Below are positions 4,275 through 13,100 of a stretch of 16,497 nt of DNA, piece by piece. Source of the stretch: Candidatus Gottesmanbacteria bacterium (GTDB lineage: Bacteria; Patescibacteriota; Microgenomatia; UBA10105; UBA927); contig JACREP010000085.1 in NCBI GenBank assembly GCA_016218185.1, forward strand, positions 1 to 16,497, in the 5' to 3' direction. The first letter of the stretch is position 1, and each line of letters opens with the position of its first letter. Position numbers and translations under genes: made by a program. The notes under the pieces are model-generated. The model worked only from the letters and a program-made list of their open reading frames with translations. It did no database searches and had not been told where the DNA came from.

Positions 4275-6623
4275 TCAGAGTCTCGCGCGTTGGGAAACTT
4301 CTGCTTCCACCATTTCACGGGATCGGCCGTATTTCAGACGCGACAACTGCACAATGGCACGCGCGACATTGGGATTGCGCTCTGTTTTTATTTTGCTCAT
4401 GTCTTTCGTCAGATCCATGCTGAATGGTTTGACCGGCTCATTGTGCACAATGGTTTTCATGTACGCATTATATTTATCGATGTTGATGAGATCTGCCTCG
4501 TTAAAGGTCGGCTGGAACTCGTGCTGTAGGTAATTGGCGTCGGTCACTCCCACCCGAAATGCAATCAGAGACCCGACGTTGCCGAATACCGCATTTTTCA
4601 CTTCTTCCTCCATCTGCCCGATAAACTGGTTGGCAACGATCAGGTTCAGGCGGTACTTTCTGGCTTCGGATAATATCTGCGCAAAGTCGGGTGTTGCAAA
4701 ATTTTGAAACTCATCCACGTACAGGTAAAAATCGCGTCGCTCCTCCTCCGCAATTTCCTGCCGGCTCATGGCGGAGATGAGAATCCGGGGGACCAAAATA
4801 AGACCAAGAAAATTACTGTTTTCCTCACCGATTTTTCCTTTGGACAAATTCACTAATAAAATTTTTCCCTCATCCATAACGCGCCGGAAATCAAAACTTG
4901 ACTGCGATTGACCGATGATGTTGCGCATGAGTTTATTGGTGACGAACCGACCGAACTTGGATACGATGTAATCAAGCACTTCGGATTTATGAAAGTCTGC
5001 GGTTTGGGCAATCTGATCGGTCCAGTACCGCCGGATGATGGGGTCAGTCACTTTCGGCAATAGTTCCTGCACAAAGCTGCTGTCCGTTAACACGCGCACA
5101 ACCTCAACAAAGGTATTGCCCGGCTCGCACATGACGGTCAACATCGCATTTCTTATGGCGTGTTCAAACCGCGGGCCGATGATACCGGTTTTCATGGGAT
5201 CATACAGCTTATACATAAGTCCGACAATCGAGGTAACGACAAAATGTTTCTGCTCTTCTGTTTTTGCCTCCAGCATGTTTAAACCCATCGGCCGCTCGGT
5301 ATCGGACGGGTCAAAATAAATCACGTCCTCCGCCCGTTCCGGTGGAATACGCGTAAGCACTCCGTCGATTAAATCTCCGTGAGGATCAATGACCGCCACC
5401 CCTTTCCCGGCATGGATGTCCTGCATAATCATTTCTTCCAGAAGCTGGGATTTACCGGTACCGGTTTTCCCTATCACATAGACATGGCGTCTCCGGTCAT
5501 CTTCACCCAAATAAATTGGCCGCTCTACCCCGCGGTATTTAGATACGCCCAAAAAGAGCCCGGTCGTGGGGATTTGCGACGGAGCCGGCGCGCGCTTGGC
5601 ATTGATCCAATAGATATGGGCAGTTTCCACGGACTTGTTGGGCAGATGAAAAACAGAAGCCAGCTCATCGCTGTTAAGCACACTATACTGTTTGAAAAAC
5701 GGGATGTTGATGATCGGGAAATAGCGGTAGATAAAATCGATCATGAATAGTTTTTTAATCGGGTAGCGCACTTTCGTAAAATGGTTATGATCCGAAGAAA
5801 ACTGTCCGAAACTGGCAATCAGGTTATCCAGATGCATGGTCGCCAACTCTTGCGTGGGAGAAGAAACGACCAGTCGAACAACCGCATGAAATCCGGGTTT
5901 ACTCACTTTTTGTTCAATCGCCTCCAGCGCTTTCGGATCAACACTAAAACTTGCCTTTTCGGGATTTGCTTCGTTTTTTTTCACTTTCGATATGTATGAT
6001 CGGCCGACCGTACCCCATTTACCGCTCGTCGGTTGTATAACTAGCTGCACCACGGCTCCTTCTCCGGCTCCCATTTTCGCCAAAACCGATGTAATGGAAG
6101 AAAGCGGATCGGTGGGCAAATCGCGGTAGATGCGAAGAGGAAAATAGTCTGAACTTGCAAGGCAAAGGGCAGCAAACGCCACCTTTCCCTGGTTGCTAAA
6201 TATGGAATATTCCTCCACCTCTTTAATGTCCGCACCCGGATATGCGCCGTGCAGTTGCTTTTCCACAAGATCAACTAACTTTCGTGGTACGGACACATAG
6301 AAACGGATGTCCTCGGATTTGGCGACAATTTCAAATGACAGGTGATCCTGCGGCTTGAGGAATGAAAAAAATCCGGCATGGTAAATACTGTGGAGACTGG
6401 CAAAAAATTGTTCCGCGGCATCGATTTTTATTTCGTTATCCCGCGGCACGGCAATTTGGAGAAGTACATAGTCAAGCGAACGTTCCTCACGGTTACGATA
6501 TTTCCATACTAGAAATGCAATATACCCCAAAAGAAATAATCCTCCCAAAAAAACCGCCATAAAGAAGAGGCTGACGCCAAATACTTCCGTCCGGTAGATG
6601 AGATCGAGAAATTGTTCCGGCAT
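4275..6623 (-). CDS. VirD4/TraG-like ATPase with N-terminal membrane anchor (782 aa)
   Basis: Likely a membrane-bound DNA or protein pump ATPase of the type IV coupling-protein superfamily. One hydrophobic segment (about 14-40) is followed by a roughly 300-residue domain of the type that precedes these ATPases in CPR bacteria (DUF8128-like, from memory). The motor domain follows: VIGKTGTGKSQLLEEM (383-398) with Walker A GKTGTGKS at 385-392, VAVIDPHGDL (409-418), Walker B with acidic pair in FYLYVDEFQNF (632-642) and the coupling-protein-like EARKYRLNLIVANQ (653-666). No other type IV secretion gene (VirB4, VirB6, relaxase) is present, so a classical conjugation system is not supported here. 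It is the last gene of a unit with the 149-aa gene (6-nt gap) and the 696-aa gene. A role in DNA uptake or export is plausible but inferred. Confidence 0.88.
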   Translation of the reverse strand: MPEQFLDLIYRTEVFGVSLFFMAVFLGGLFLLGYIAFLVWKYRNREERSLDYVLLQIAVPRDNEIKIDAAEQFFASLHSIYHAGFFSFLKPQDHLSFEIVAKSEDIRFYVSVPRKLVDLVEKQLHGAYPGADIKEVEEYSIFSNQGKVAFAALCLASSDYFPLRIYRDLPTDPLSSITSVLAKMGAGEGAVVQLVIQPTSGKWGTVGRSYISKVKKNEANPEKASFSVDPKALEAIEQKVSKPGFHAVVRLVVSSPTQELATMHLDNLIASFGQFSSDHNHFTKVRYPIKKLFMIDFIYRYFPIINIPFFKQYSVLNSDELASVFHLPNKSVETAHIYWINAKRAPAPSQIPTTGLFLGVSKYRGVERPIYLGEDDRRRHVYVIGKTGTGKSQLLEEMIMQDIHAGKGVAVIDPHGDLIDGVLTRIPPERAEDVIYFDPSDTERPMGLNMLEAKTEEQKHFVVTSIVGLMYKLYDPMKTGIIGPRFEHAIRNAMLTVMCEPGNTFVEVVRVLTDSSFVQELLPKVTDPIIRRYWTDQIAQTADFHKSEVLDYIVSKFGRFVTNKLMRNIIGQSQSSFDFRRVMDEGKILLVNLSKGKIGEENSNFLGLILVPRILISAMSRQEIAEEERRDFYLYVDEFQNFATPDFAQILSEARKYRLNLIVANQFIGQMEEEVKNAVFGNVGSLIAFRVGVTDANYLQHEFQPTFNEADLINIDKYNAYMKTIVHNEPVKPFSMDLTKDMSKIKTERNPNVARAIVQLSRLKYGRSREMVEAEVSQRARL

Positions 6624-6629
6624 ACCGTA

Positions 6630-7079
6630 CTATGATTTAACCCGCATCACTTTTCCGTGGATATATTTAATTCCCATATGCAATTGTTTGAGTCTCCGAA
6701 GGCACCATTCAGCAAGCCAACGGATGGAACTGACAATACTCTGATGAAGTCCGACGGCAATCTGGTCATCAGTTAAGGGGAGCGCAACCGTCTGAACAGA
6801 CGGTGCTGGCACATTTGCTCCCATGGGTTTTACCCCCATCTGGGCCACCGACTGCGGTATGGAAACCGTGGTCGGATGCATGCTGACACCAGCCGCGGAT
6901 ACTTCTCGGGACAGCTCCATCTCAACCCCGCTCACGTCGCGCAGCCCCGGCTCACCGAGCCCAACCCCACCTTCTATCTCTTTGCCGATTGATCCAACAT
7001 CCGTCCCAGATTGGGTTATTGGGTTATTGGTCGGATTATTTGTTCCCGTCGCTGAGGCGGGATCGGGCAGATCGCTCAT
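6630..7079 (-). CDS. Small unknown protein encoded directly before the VirD4-like ATPase (149 aa)
   Basis: The first 100 residues are rich in Gly, Pro, Ser, Thr and Asn with few hydrophobic clusters, so probably disordered. They include an Asn/Pro/Thr stretch encoded by a near-repeat of CCAATAA units around 7005-7035. The last 45 residues (LTDDQIAVGLHQSIVSSIRW to VMRVKS) form a basic amphipathic segment with three Trp/Trp-like positions and are the likely structured part. There is no signal peptide or membrane helix. Gaps of 12 nt upstream and 6 nt downstream place it in one operon with the 696-aa protein and the ATPase. A small adaptor that docks its C-terminal helix on the ATPase would fit, but this is inference from context only. 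Confidence 0.7.
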   Translation of the reverse strand: MSDLPDPASATGTNNPTNNPITQSGTDVGSIGKEIEGGVGLGEPGLRDVSGVEMELSREVSAAGVSMHPTTVSIPQSVAQMGVKPMGANVPAPSVQTVALPLTDDQIAVGLHQSIVSSIRWLAEWCLRRLKQLHMGIKYIHGKVMRVKS

Positions 7080-7091
7080 ACTTGTATGATA

Positions 7092-9182
7092 TCACGTTGC
7101 ATAGGCAAATATTACTCCTCCATGGGGCAGGAATAGTTTTTTGTTCCTTGTAGATTTTTTTGTCGTATTTGGGCGTTGGTATTTAGTATTTTGGACTCCT
7201 GATTCACGTAGTTGAGCAAGATACCAAATGATAGCAAAAAGAACCCACGGAGCTGGTTCTCGCTGGACCAACCCCTCCGGCATGTGCTCCTTCAACTTTT
7301 CTATAAGACTCCCCTGTTTCGTTCCTTCAATAAGCGTTAATTTGAGCGACTGGAGCGATCGATAGTATCCATCAAGCTTCAACAATAACCATACGGTTAT
7401 GGCAAGTGAAAAGTTCTCCACGTGTTCGCGCTCGATTGTTTCTCTTGTTTCTTCATCCTTAAGAACCACGAGGGGAACTTCGCTGGCACGATCTGCCAAT
7501 GCGTCCCACAATTCACTCATCTGAAGAACGACCACTTCTTCCTCATGCTCCACAATTTCGATTGCTTGTTCTGCTGGTATATCATCAACGCGCTGAATCA
7601 ATTCCTTGACCCAAGTCAACACCGTTATATCAATGAGTTCGATATTTGAAGTTGTTTCTGTTTCTTGTGTACTCTCAACAGGCAAAATTTCCCTGAACGC
7701 TTCTCTCTCTTTTTCCGTCAATGGAATTTCCCGCTCTTCTTCTCCAATTGCTTGTGCGTCTTCAACAAGCATCATTTCCGGGTGCGCAAGGATATCCAGG
7801 GCAAATATTGCCGCGGGTATGGCAATTCCTTTTATTTCTGGCTCCACGGCAAACGTAATCAATTCTCGCGCGCCATCCATCCCTTCCCACGTTTCCTGAA
7901 CCGTTTTGAGAAGTTCCTGTCCTTGTTCCGTACTCCGCCATAACATTTCTTCATTTTGCGTAACCATATCCGTCTCTTGTTTCGCCAATGGACGACCCAA
8001 AAGGCGTTGCAAAAATTGAGGTAAAACAATAGGCTTTTTTTGCACATCTTGTTCCGTGAAGTGCCGTAGGTTACTGATTAACAATTCAAATTCTTGTTGC
8101 AAACTTCTGGTTACATATTCAGCCGTATGAATTGTATCCGCAATAATATGGTCGGATATTCTTGCTCTTTCTTCGGCAGTATCATCATATACAAAGCGAT
8201 CTCCATTATGGTGTTTTAGGATATGCACTGGTTCGTCAACAGGCTCATAATCTGCTTCTGTGTGATCGTGATAAGGTTGTTGAATAGAACCATCTGTTAC
8301 GTCGTAAGGCGCAGTAATGATTTGTATTTCTTCACGTGCGGGAGGTTTATCCGTAAAAATAAACACGCCATCTGCAAAATCGACTTCAGTTGCTCCAGAT
8401 GATTTCTTTTGCATAACTTCCCTTGCTTCTTCCATTGAAAGAAATCTGCCATCCTGCGCGATCCTTTCTATAATCATCTGGCCCCTTTGCTCCTTTTCAT
8501 CCCATACCATAGTGATTTGATCCCGTATTGCCTCATTCCCTTTGGTATCTTTGTTGTGGCTTACATGGGATACTCTTTTTGCGCCATTCACCAACGCTTT
8601 CTCCATAAGAGTCATCGTTGCGTGTTCTCGCGCATCATATTCATGAGGACGCAATCGTTTTTGATCCCTATACATCTCTTGTAGTGTTTTTCCAAAGTTA
8701 GGATAAAAAATTTTGCCGTCTTTTAGAGTAAATTCCGGACCTTCTGCCATCTGTGGTCCCTTTTTATCCTGATCCACATATTTCCTATTTTCGCGCACCT
8801 GCGGCCGAAGAATATCTACCACCTTCATGTGGATTTCTCTTCGCTGCGCCTTATCTTGCAAATTTATTGTTGGTGTCTTTGCTACTTGTTGTTTGAATAG
8901 ATCATTGTAAATATCTTTATAGAGACTTTTGTTATCAGAGCAGCCTCCCGTTGGACATTGCCGCTTCGCCGGATCCTCTGCGTTGTCGTCTCCTAGATAT
9001 GTATGTTGCATCCCACGACCGTGTGTTATAACATACATCTTTTGAGGCTGGAACTGATCACTAACGTCAAGATCGATGAGGGTTGGATTAAAACTCTGAG
9101 GCCCTTCCATAGCATCTCGAGGCTCCTCAATAATGCCTTGCGGTTGAGGAGCATCCCCTTCTTTAGGCTGAATTCCTGGCAT
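7092..9182 (-). CDS. Large uncharacterised acidic protein, first gene of the VirD4-like operon (696 aa)
   Basis: I do not recognise a named family. The start ATG at 9182 has GGGAG 7 nt upstream. The protein has no signal peptide. Residues 1-45 are Pro/Glu/Gln-rich. Residues 46-300 look globular, with VITHGRGMQHTYLGDD (51-66), a CPTGGC motif (76-81) that could bind metal or form a disulfide, and the compact stretch YDAREHATMTLMEKALVNGA (182-201) leading to VSHVSHNKDTKGNEAIRD (204-221). From 300 on it is acidic and helical, with Trp/Leu-rich segments near 590-612 and 643-658 that could lie on a membrane. The final 35 residues (after 660) are basic, Asn/Thr/Lys-rich and come from AT-rich, repetitive DNA, so they may be a recent extension. 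Position suggests a partner or cargo of the ATPase, which is an inference. Confidence 0.75.
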   Translation of the reverse strand: MPGIQPKEGDAPQPQGIIEEPRDAMEGPQSFNPTLIDLDVSDQFQPQKMYVITHGRGMQHTYLGDDNAEDPAKRQCPTGGCSDNKSLYKDIYNDLFKQQVAKTPTINLQDKAQRREIHMKVVDILRPQVRENRKYVDQDKKGPQMAEGPEFTLKDGKIFYPNFGKTLQEMYRDQKRLRPHEYDAREHATMTLMEKALVNGAKRVSHVSHNKDTKGNEAIRDQITMVWDEKEQRGQMIIERIAQDGRFLSMEEAREVMQKKSSGATEVDFADGVFIFTDKPPAREEIQIITAPYDVTDGSIQQPYHDHTEADYEPVDEPVHILKHHNGDRFVYDDTAEERARISDHIIADTIHTAEYVTRSLQQEFELLISNLRHFTEQDVQKKPIVLPQFLQRLLGRPLAKQETDMVTQNEEMLWRSTEQGQELLKTVQETWEGMDGARELITFAVEPEIKGIAIPAAIFALDILAHPEMMLVEDAQAIGEEEREIPLTEKEREAFREILPVESTQETETTSNIELIDITVLTWVKELIQRVDDIPAEQAIEIVEHEEEVVVLQMSELWDALADRASEVPLVVLKDEETRETIEREHVENFSLAITVWLLLKLDGYYRSLQSLKLTLIEGTKQGSLIEKLKEHMPEGLVQREPAPWVLFAIIWYLAQLRESGVQNTKYQRPNTTKKSTRNKKLFLPHGGVIFAYAT

Positions 9183-9263
9183 AGATTTCTCCCATCATCC
9201 CAGTACTACGCTTACTTGCTCGCAAGGGCTCCGTCCTTGCCTCGCAAGAGCGCGAGTACGGGA

Positions 9264-9316
9264 TTGATGGTTCGTAAACTCGTGAATAAGAATTCACTTG
9301 TTAACGAACGCATCAA
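9264..9316. repeat. Long imperfect hairpin
   Basis: TTGATG-GTTCGTAAACTC-GTGAAT pairs with ATTCAC-TTGTTAACGAAC-G-CATCAA around an AAGA loop. About 24 pairs form with three mismatches and one bulge. The AAGA loop is the same as that of the tsaD element at 142-171. The 3' arm runs into the A-tract of the adjacent terminator, so the two folds may compete. Confidence 0.65.
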
Positions 9317-9342
9317 AAAAAACTTCTCGAGTGAGAAGTTTT
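9315..9342 (-). terminator. Rho-independent terminator downstream of the nrd/pduO operon
   Basis: Read on the minus strand, AAAACTTCTC-ACTC-GAGAAGTTTT is a perfect 10-bp stem with a 4-nt loop followed by eight T. It lies 112 nt past the stop of the adenosyltransferase gene and before the 696-aa gene, so it separates two transcription units. Confidence 0.8.
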
Positions 9343-9454
9343 GTGTCGCATCTCCCCTCACTCGAAGGATACGCGTATGTCAAAAGCCTTCGACCGGACT
9401 ATAACCGTTGCGGTACAGTTCCCGAATTTCGCGGGATTCGGAGCTTTTGACTAG

Positions 9455-10021
9455 TTATATTTCACTTTTCTGTCGGGGAAGACCGGACCATGTGGTCTCC
9501 TCGACATTCGCTTGTTTATTTATAAACCGTGCGAGCATAAAAAACAAGTCAGATAATCGGTTGAGGTATGCGATAAACAGATTGAGCGTTTGTTCATCTA
9601 AATCATGTTCATGCGTTTTGAGTGCTACCATCTGGCGCTCCACTCTTCGGCAAATGCTTCGGGTGATATGCGCATGAGATGCAAGGTCTGCGCCTCCGGG
9701 TAATATAAAACTCGTCAGCTTTGGAAGTTCTTTCTCCGTCGCATCGATACGGGCTTCTATCTGCGGTATGCGCTCGCGTATGGCCGCAAGCTCTGTTTTC
9801 CAACCGGCAAGCCGGCTGCCGATGGTAAACAAATCCGCCTGAATGGTATGAAGAAACTGCTGTACGTCCGGCACGGTAAAATCCGAAGCGACGTGTCCGA
9901 TCCAACTGTTGAGCTCATCCAGCGACCCGTACACGTCTACCAATTCTTCGCATTTTAAGACGCGTTTGCCGCCAAAAAGAGAGGTGGATCCGGTATCGCC
10001 GGTACGGGTATAAATAGGCAT
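9455..10021 (-). CDS. pduO: Cob(I)alamin adenosyltransferase, PduO type
   Basis: The enzyme moves the adenosyl group of ATP to cob(I)alamin, making adenosylcobalamin. The 188-aa protein has the PduO-family marks: YTRTGDTGSTSLFGGKRV (4-21) for ATP binding, VYGSLDELNSWIG (30-42), LPGGADLASHAHITRSICRRVER with the catalytic Arg/Glu helix, and LNRLSDLFFMLARFIN near the C-terminus. Length is typical. It follows nrdJ on the same strand, separated by 104 nt that carry a palindromic element. The pairing makes sense because class II NrdJ consumes adenosylcobalamin. No other cobalamin synthesis gene is visible, so salvage of external corrinoid is likely. No clear ribosome-binding site precedes the ATG. 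The terminator at 9315-9342 probably ends its transcript. Confidence 0.96.
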   Translation of the reverse strand: MPIYTRTGDTGSTSLFGGKRVLKCEELVDVYGSLDELNSWIGHVASDFTVPDVQQFLHTIQADLFTIGSRLAGWKTELAAIRERIPQIEARIDATEKELPKLTSFILPGGADLASHAHITRSICRRVERQMVALKTHEHDLDEQTLNLFIAYLNRLSDLFFMLARFINKQANVEETTWSGLPRQKSEI

Positions 10022-10031
10022 ACTATTTCTT

Positions 10032-10117
10032 TGTCATCGCGAGACCGTTCTGACGGCGCGGCGATCCCGGCTTTACTTCATCGAAAAAGAGATTGCTTCG
10101 CTGCGCTCGCAATGACA
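10032..10117. repeat. Intergenic palindromic element between nrdJ and pduO
   Basis: Termini TGTCATCGCGAG (10032-10043) and CTCGCAATGACA (10106-10117) are inverted repeats with one mismatch, and inner GCGATCCC and GAGATTGC segments also pair imperfectly. The 86-bp unit resembles the dispersed TGTCATTGCGAGCG...CGCTCGCAATGACA palindromes seen in many uncultured-bacterium genomes (from memory). It is transcribed in the operon and could fold in the mRNA between the two genes. Confidence 0.8.
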
Positions 10118-10125
10118 GCCTCACT

Positions 10126-13100
10126 CTAGCATTCCGAGTATCCGCAGCTATAGCACTTCTTGCACCCTTCTTCAAATACGAGGCTTGCTTCTCCGCAGCC
10201 GGGACACAAGTCAACGGTCACAACCCGTCGCTCGGTCAAGAGCATCTGCTGCGCCGGCACGGTCAGGGGTTGTTCCGCGGGTTCCACGTCCGGTGCTGCG
10301 GGCTGTAATGCGCCTGGCTCTTTAGCATGGCCATTTGTGGTAAGCACCGTCGAACTATTTGTCTCTGCCGGTTTACTGTCTGCATGTACCACGTCAGCCG
10401 GAGTTGCCGTTTCCAGCCGGTGTTTGGTGAAAAATCCGAAATGCCGGTCAATCACTTTAGCCACCGCATCCGGTAAACTTCGCACCCGGTTTTCTCCAAA
10501 TCCCAAGCTCCGGGCCCCGCCGATGCCGATAAGTTCTGCGGCGATTTTGCGCGCCCGCTCCATGGTCGGGATCGGTGAGGCAATCCGAAACATGAGGGAA
10601 ATAAGCCGGCCCACCGCCTCGGCCATGGCAGTAACGTCGCTGCCGGCTTTCCCGACGTTGATAAACATCTCCAGCGGTTGGTTGCCGCCGTTGGTATTGA
10701 TAGTCACATACGCTTGCCCCACCGGCGTTTCTACCTGATAGGTTGCGCCGTGCACGACCATTGGCCGGGGTTTGACTTCCGGCATCGGCGGGGCAACCGG
10801 CTTAGGCGCTTCTTTATCCGCCGTGGCTTTCGCGTCGGCGGGTTCTTTGCGTGTCAGTACTCCCGCACGGCTTCCTTCCCGCATATATGTAATACCCTTG
10901 CATCCTTGTTCGTATGCGAGGGTGTAGAGCTTTTTCACATCTTCTACCGAGTGCGTAGCAGGGGCATTCACGGTTTTACTAATCGACGCATCCACATATT
11001 TTTGAATCGCCGCCTGCACGAGCACATGATCCTCCGGCGTCAGGTCATTGGCAGAAACAAAATACTCCGGCCGTTCCTCCCGCTTGGGTTCCCGGCCGTG
11101 TGTTTTTTTGAACTCCTCAAGCCATGCATCGTACAACGGGTGCCGCAGCACGTGTTCGCCCAGGCGGTCACGCCGTATAAACTCAAACTCATAGACCGGC
11201 TCGATGCCGCTACTTACCCCCGAAAGAAGCGAAGTGGAGCCGGTGGGTGCCTGTTGAAGGATAACGCTGTTTCGCACGCCGTGTTTTTTCATTTTTTTGC
11301 GCACGTCTTGGGGCAGTTGTTTGACGAAGTAGCCGTCCAGATGCCTTTGTATGTCTATTTTGGGAAATGCTCCTTTTTCTTTGGCTATCTCAACCGATGA
11401 CTCATACGCTGCGTCGCGGATCATTTTATAAATCTTATCAATGACCGACAGACTTTCCGGCGAGCCATACCGGAGTTTCATTTTAATAAGGGCGTCTCCC
11501 AATCCCATGGTACCCAGGCCAATACGGCGCTCTCCCTGCTGCTGCACCTTTTTAATCTCGTCAAACACATAGAAATCCGCGTCAATCACATCATCCTGGA
11601 ACCGCACGCCGACGCGGGCCACTTCAGCCAAACGCTGGTAATCCATCTCGCCGTTTTCATTGACCAATGCGGCAAGGTTTATGGAGCAAAGATTGCAGAC
11701 TCCAAAATTCGGGAGGCCCTCCTCACCGCAATTGGAAATGATGATGCCATTCGCGGCAAAACGGTGGACATCGGCAACGGTAATATCAAAAACGTCTTCC
11801 ACTCCATCTTCTTCCAACCGATCAACCGTTGCCGTAAAGGTTTTATTGTACGGACCACGAACGTATGTTGCCAAAAGCGACCGCAATTTTTCCTGCTTTT
11901 CTTCCTGAAGAAACCCAACAAGACCCGCAAAAAGATGAAGGTCTGATTTTGAAATAACAAGATCGTGGTAGGCTTGACAGTGATATGACGCTTTCCCGCC
12001 TTTACCATCGGGTAGCATTCTTTCTCCCGCATCCCGACGGTTCTCATAGAGAGTACTCACGATACCGAAATTCAAAAGCAACCGCTGGACATCAATAAGA
12101 AGTTTTTTGCTCACTGAAGTAAGCCGTACGGATACGCCTTTTACCGGAGTACCGGCAACATGCCCGTCGCTGGAAAACAGTCCCTGCAAAAAGCCGCGCT
12201 GCATCGCTTCCGAACCGGCAAATACCACAGAGGGCACCGCATACTTGTCTTTATACGACAATCCGTACCGCTTTGCCATCCGCCACAAACGGACAGATTC
12301 TATGACTGCCTTATCTTCTTTTTTTACGTATTGCGGTGCAATCGGGTATGATCGCGACACAATTTGTTCTCCGTCTACCATCGCTGCAACCATCTGGGCA
12401 AATCGTGGAGCAAGCTCCTCTTTTTCTTTCCGGTAAAAATAGAGGGTCGCCACATCTTCCTTCATGCTTCCGTCGCCCACCAGCCATCCGAGCACCTGTC
12501 CCTCTTCCAAAGTCCCTTGCACGCCAAATGCGCCGCCCATCGTTAATGTGAGTTTGTCCCCTTGTATAAGCTTGCTTGCTTCTGTTTTTCCCCGTAGGGC
12601 ATAAACCTTATGATCGCCCGTTAATCGAATTTCATAACCCTCTTTCGTTATCAGTCGATATACCTGTTTTGTGCCGGTCTTAAATACCGCAGAAGACAAA
12701 TAGGACCTCCCGTCCACAACAACAGTAAACGGTTTCCCTTCTTTGTAAAGATCGCCTATTGATCGGATGCCGTTGCCCGTAGAAACGAGGGTATCCGCTG
12801 TGACGCACGGATTCACGCAGTTGACATACTCGTAGTAGTAATTGTTAAACCATTTGTTGTAGCGCTCCATAAATACGACTCCCGGTTCGGCACTGCGCCA
12901 TGCCGCCTGGGCAATGAGGTCCCATAACGCACGTGCCTTGATGGTTTTTCTGACCACCGGCGTTTTCCCAAGTGCCACCCAATTGGGCAAGTAGCCATCC
13001 CATTTGGTGTCATAGTCCGGATCGTTGGTATCCGGAAATACCAAGTTCCAATCGGCATCTTGTTTGACCGCTTCCATAAATTTGTCCGAAACACACACGG

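Larger units (their letters stand above)
9183..9454. other. Hairpin-rich intergenic region (272 bp)
   Basis: No gene is supported here. The region holds, in order, an 8-bp direct repeat CTCGCAAG (9223-9230 and 9241-9248) around a GCAAGG/CCTTGC hairpin, a long imperfect hairpin (9264-9316), a rho-independent terminator for the minus strand (9315-9342), and a wide inverted repeat GTCAAAAGC/GCTTTTGAC (9379-9387 and 9443-9451) enclosing CCGAAT...ATTCGG. The density of inverted repeats is far above that of neighbouring sequence, and it looks like a landing site for palindromic elements. Confidence 0.7.

Noticed and set aside
4275..9182. A complete conjugative type IV secretion system around the VirD4-like gene
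   Set aside because: No relaxase, VirB4 or channel gene is present in the window. Only the coupling-type ATPase and two unknown proteins are seen.
9003..9404. Plus-strand open frame of 133 codons
   Set aside because: It is antisense to the start of the 696-aa gene and runs through the hairpin cluster. No family similarity or start signal.
10023..10214. Minus-strand open frame of 63 codons with LSLRAQRSNLFFDE
   Set aside because: It is the translation of the palindromic element and the end of nrdJ. This type of sequence gives well-known spurious ORFs around dispersed palindromes.
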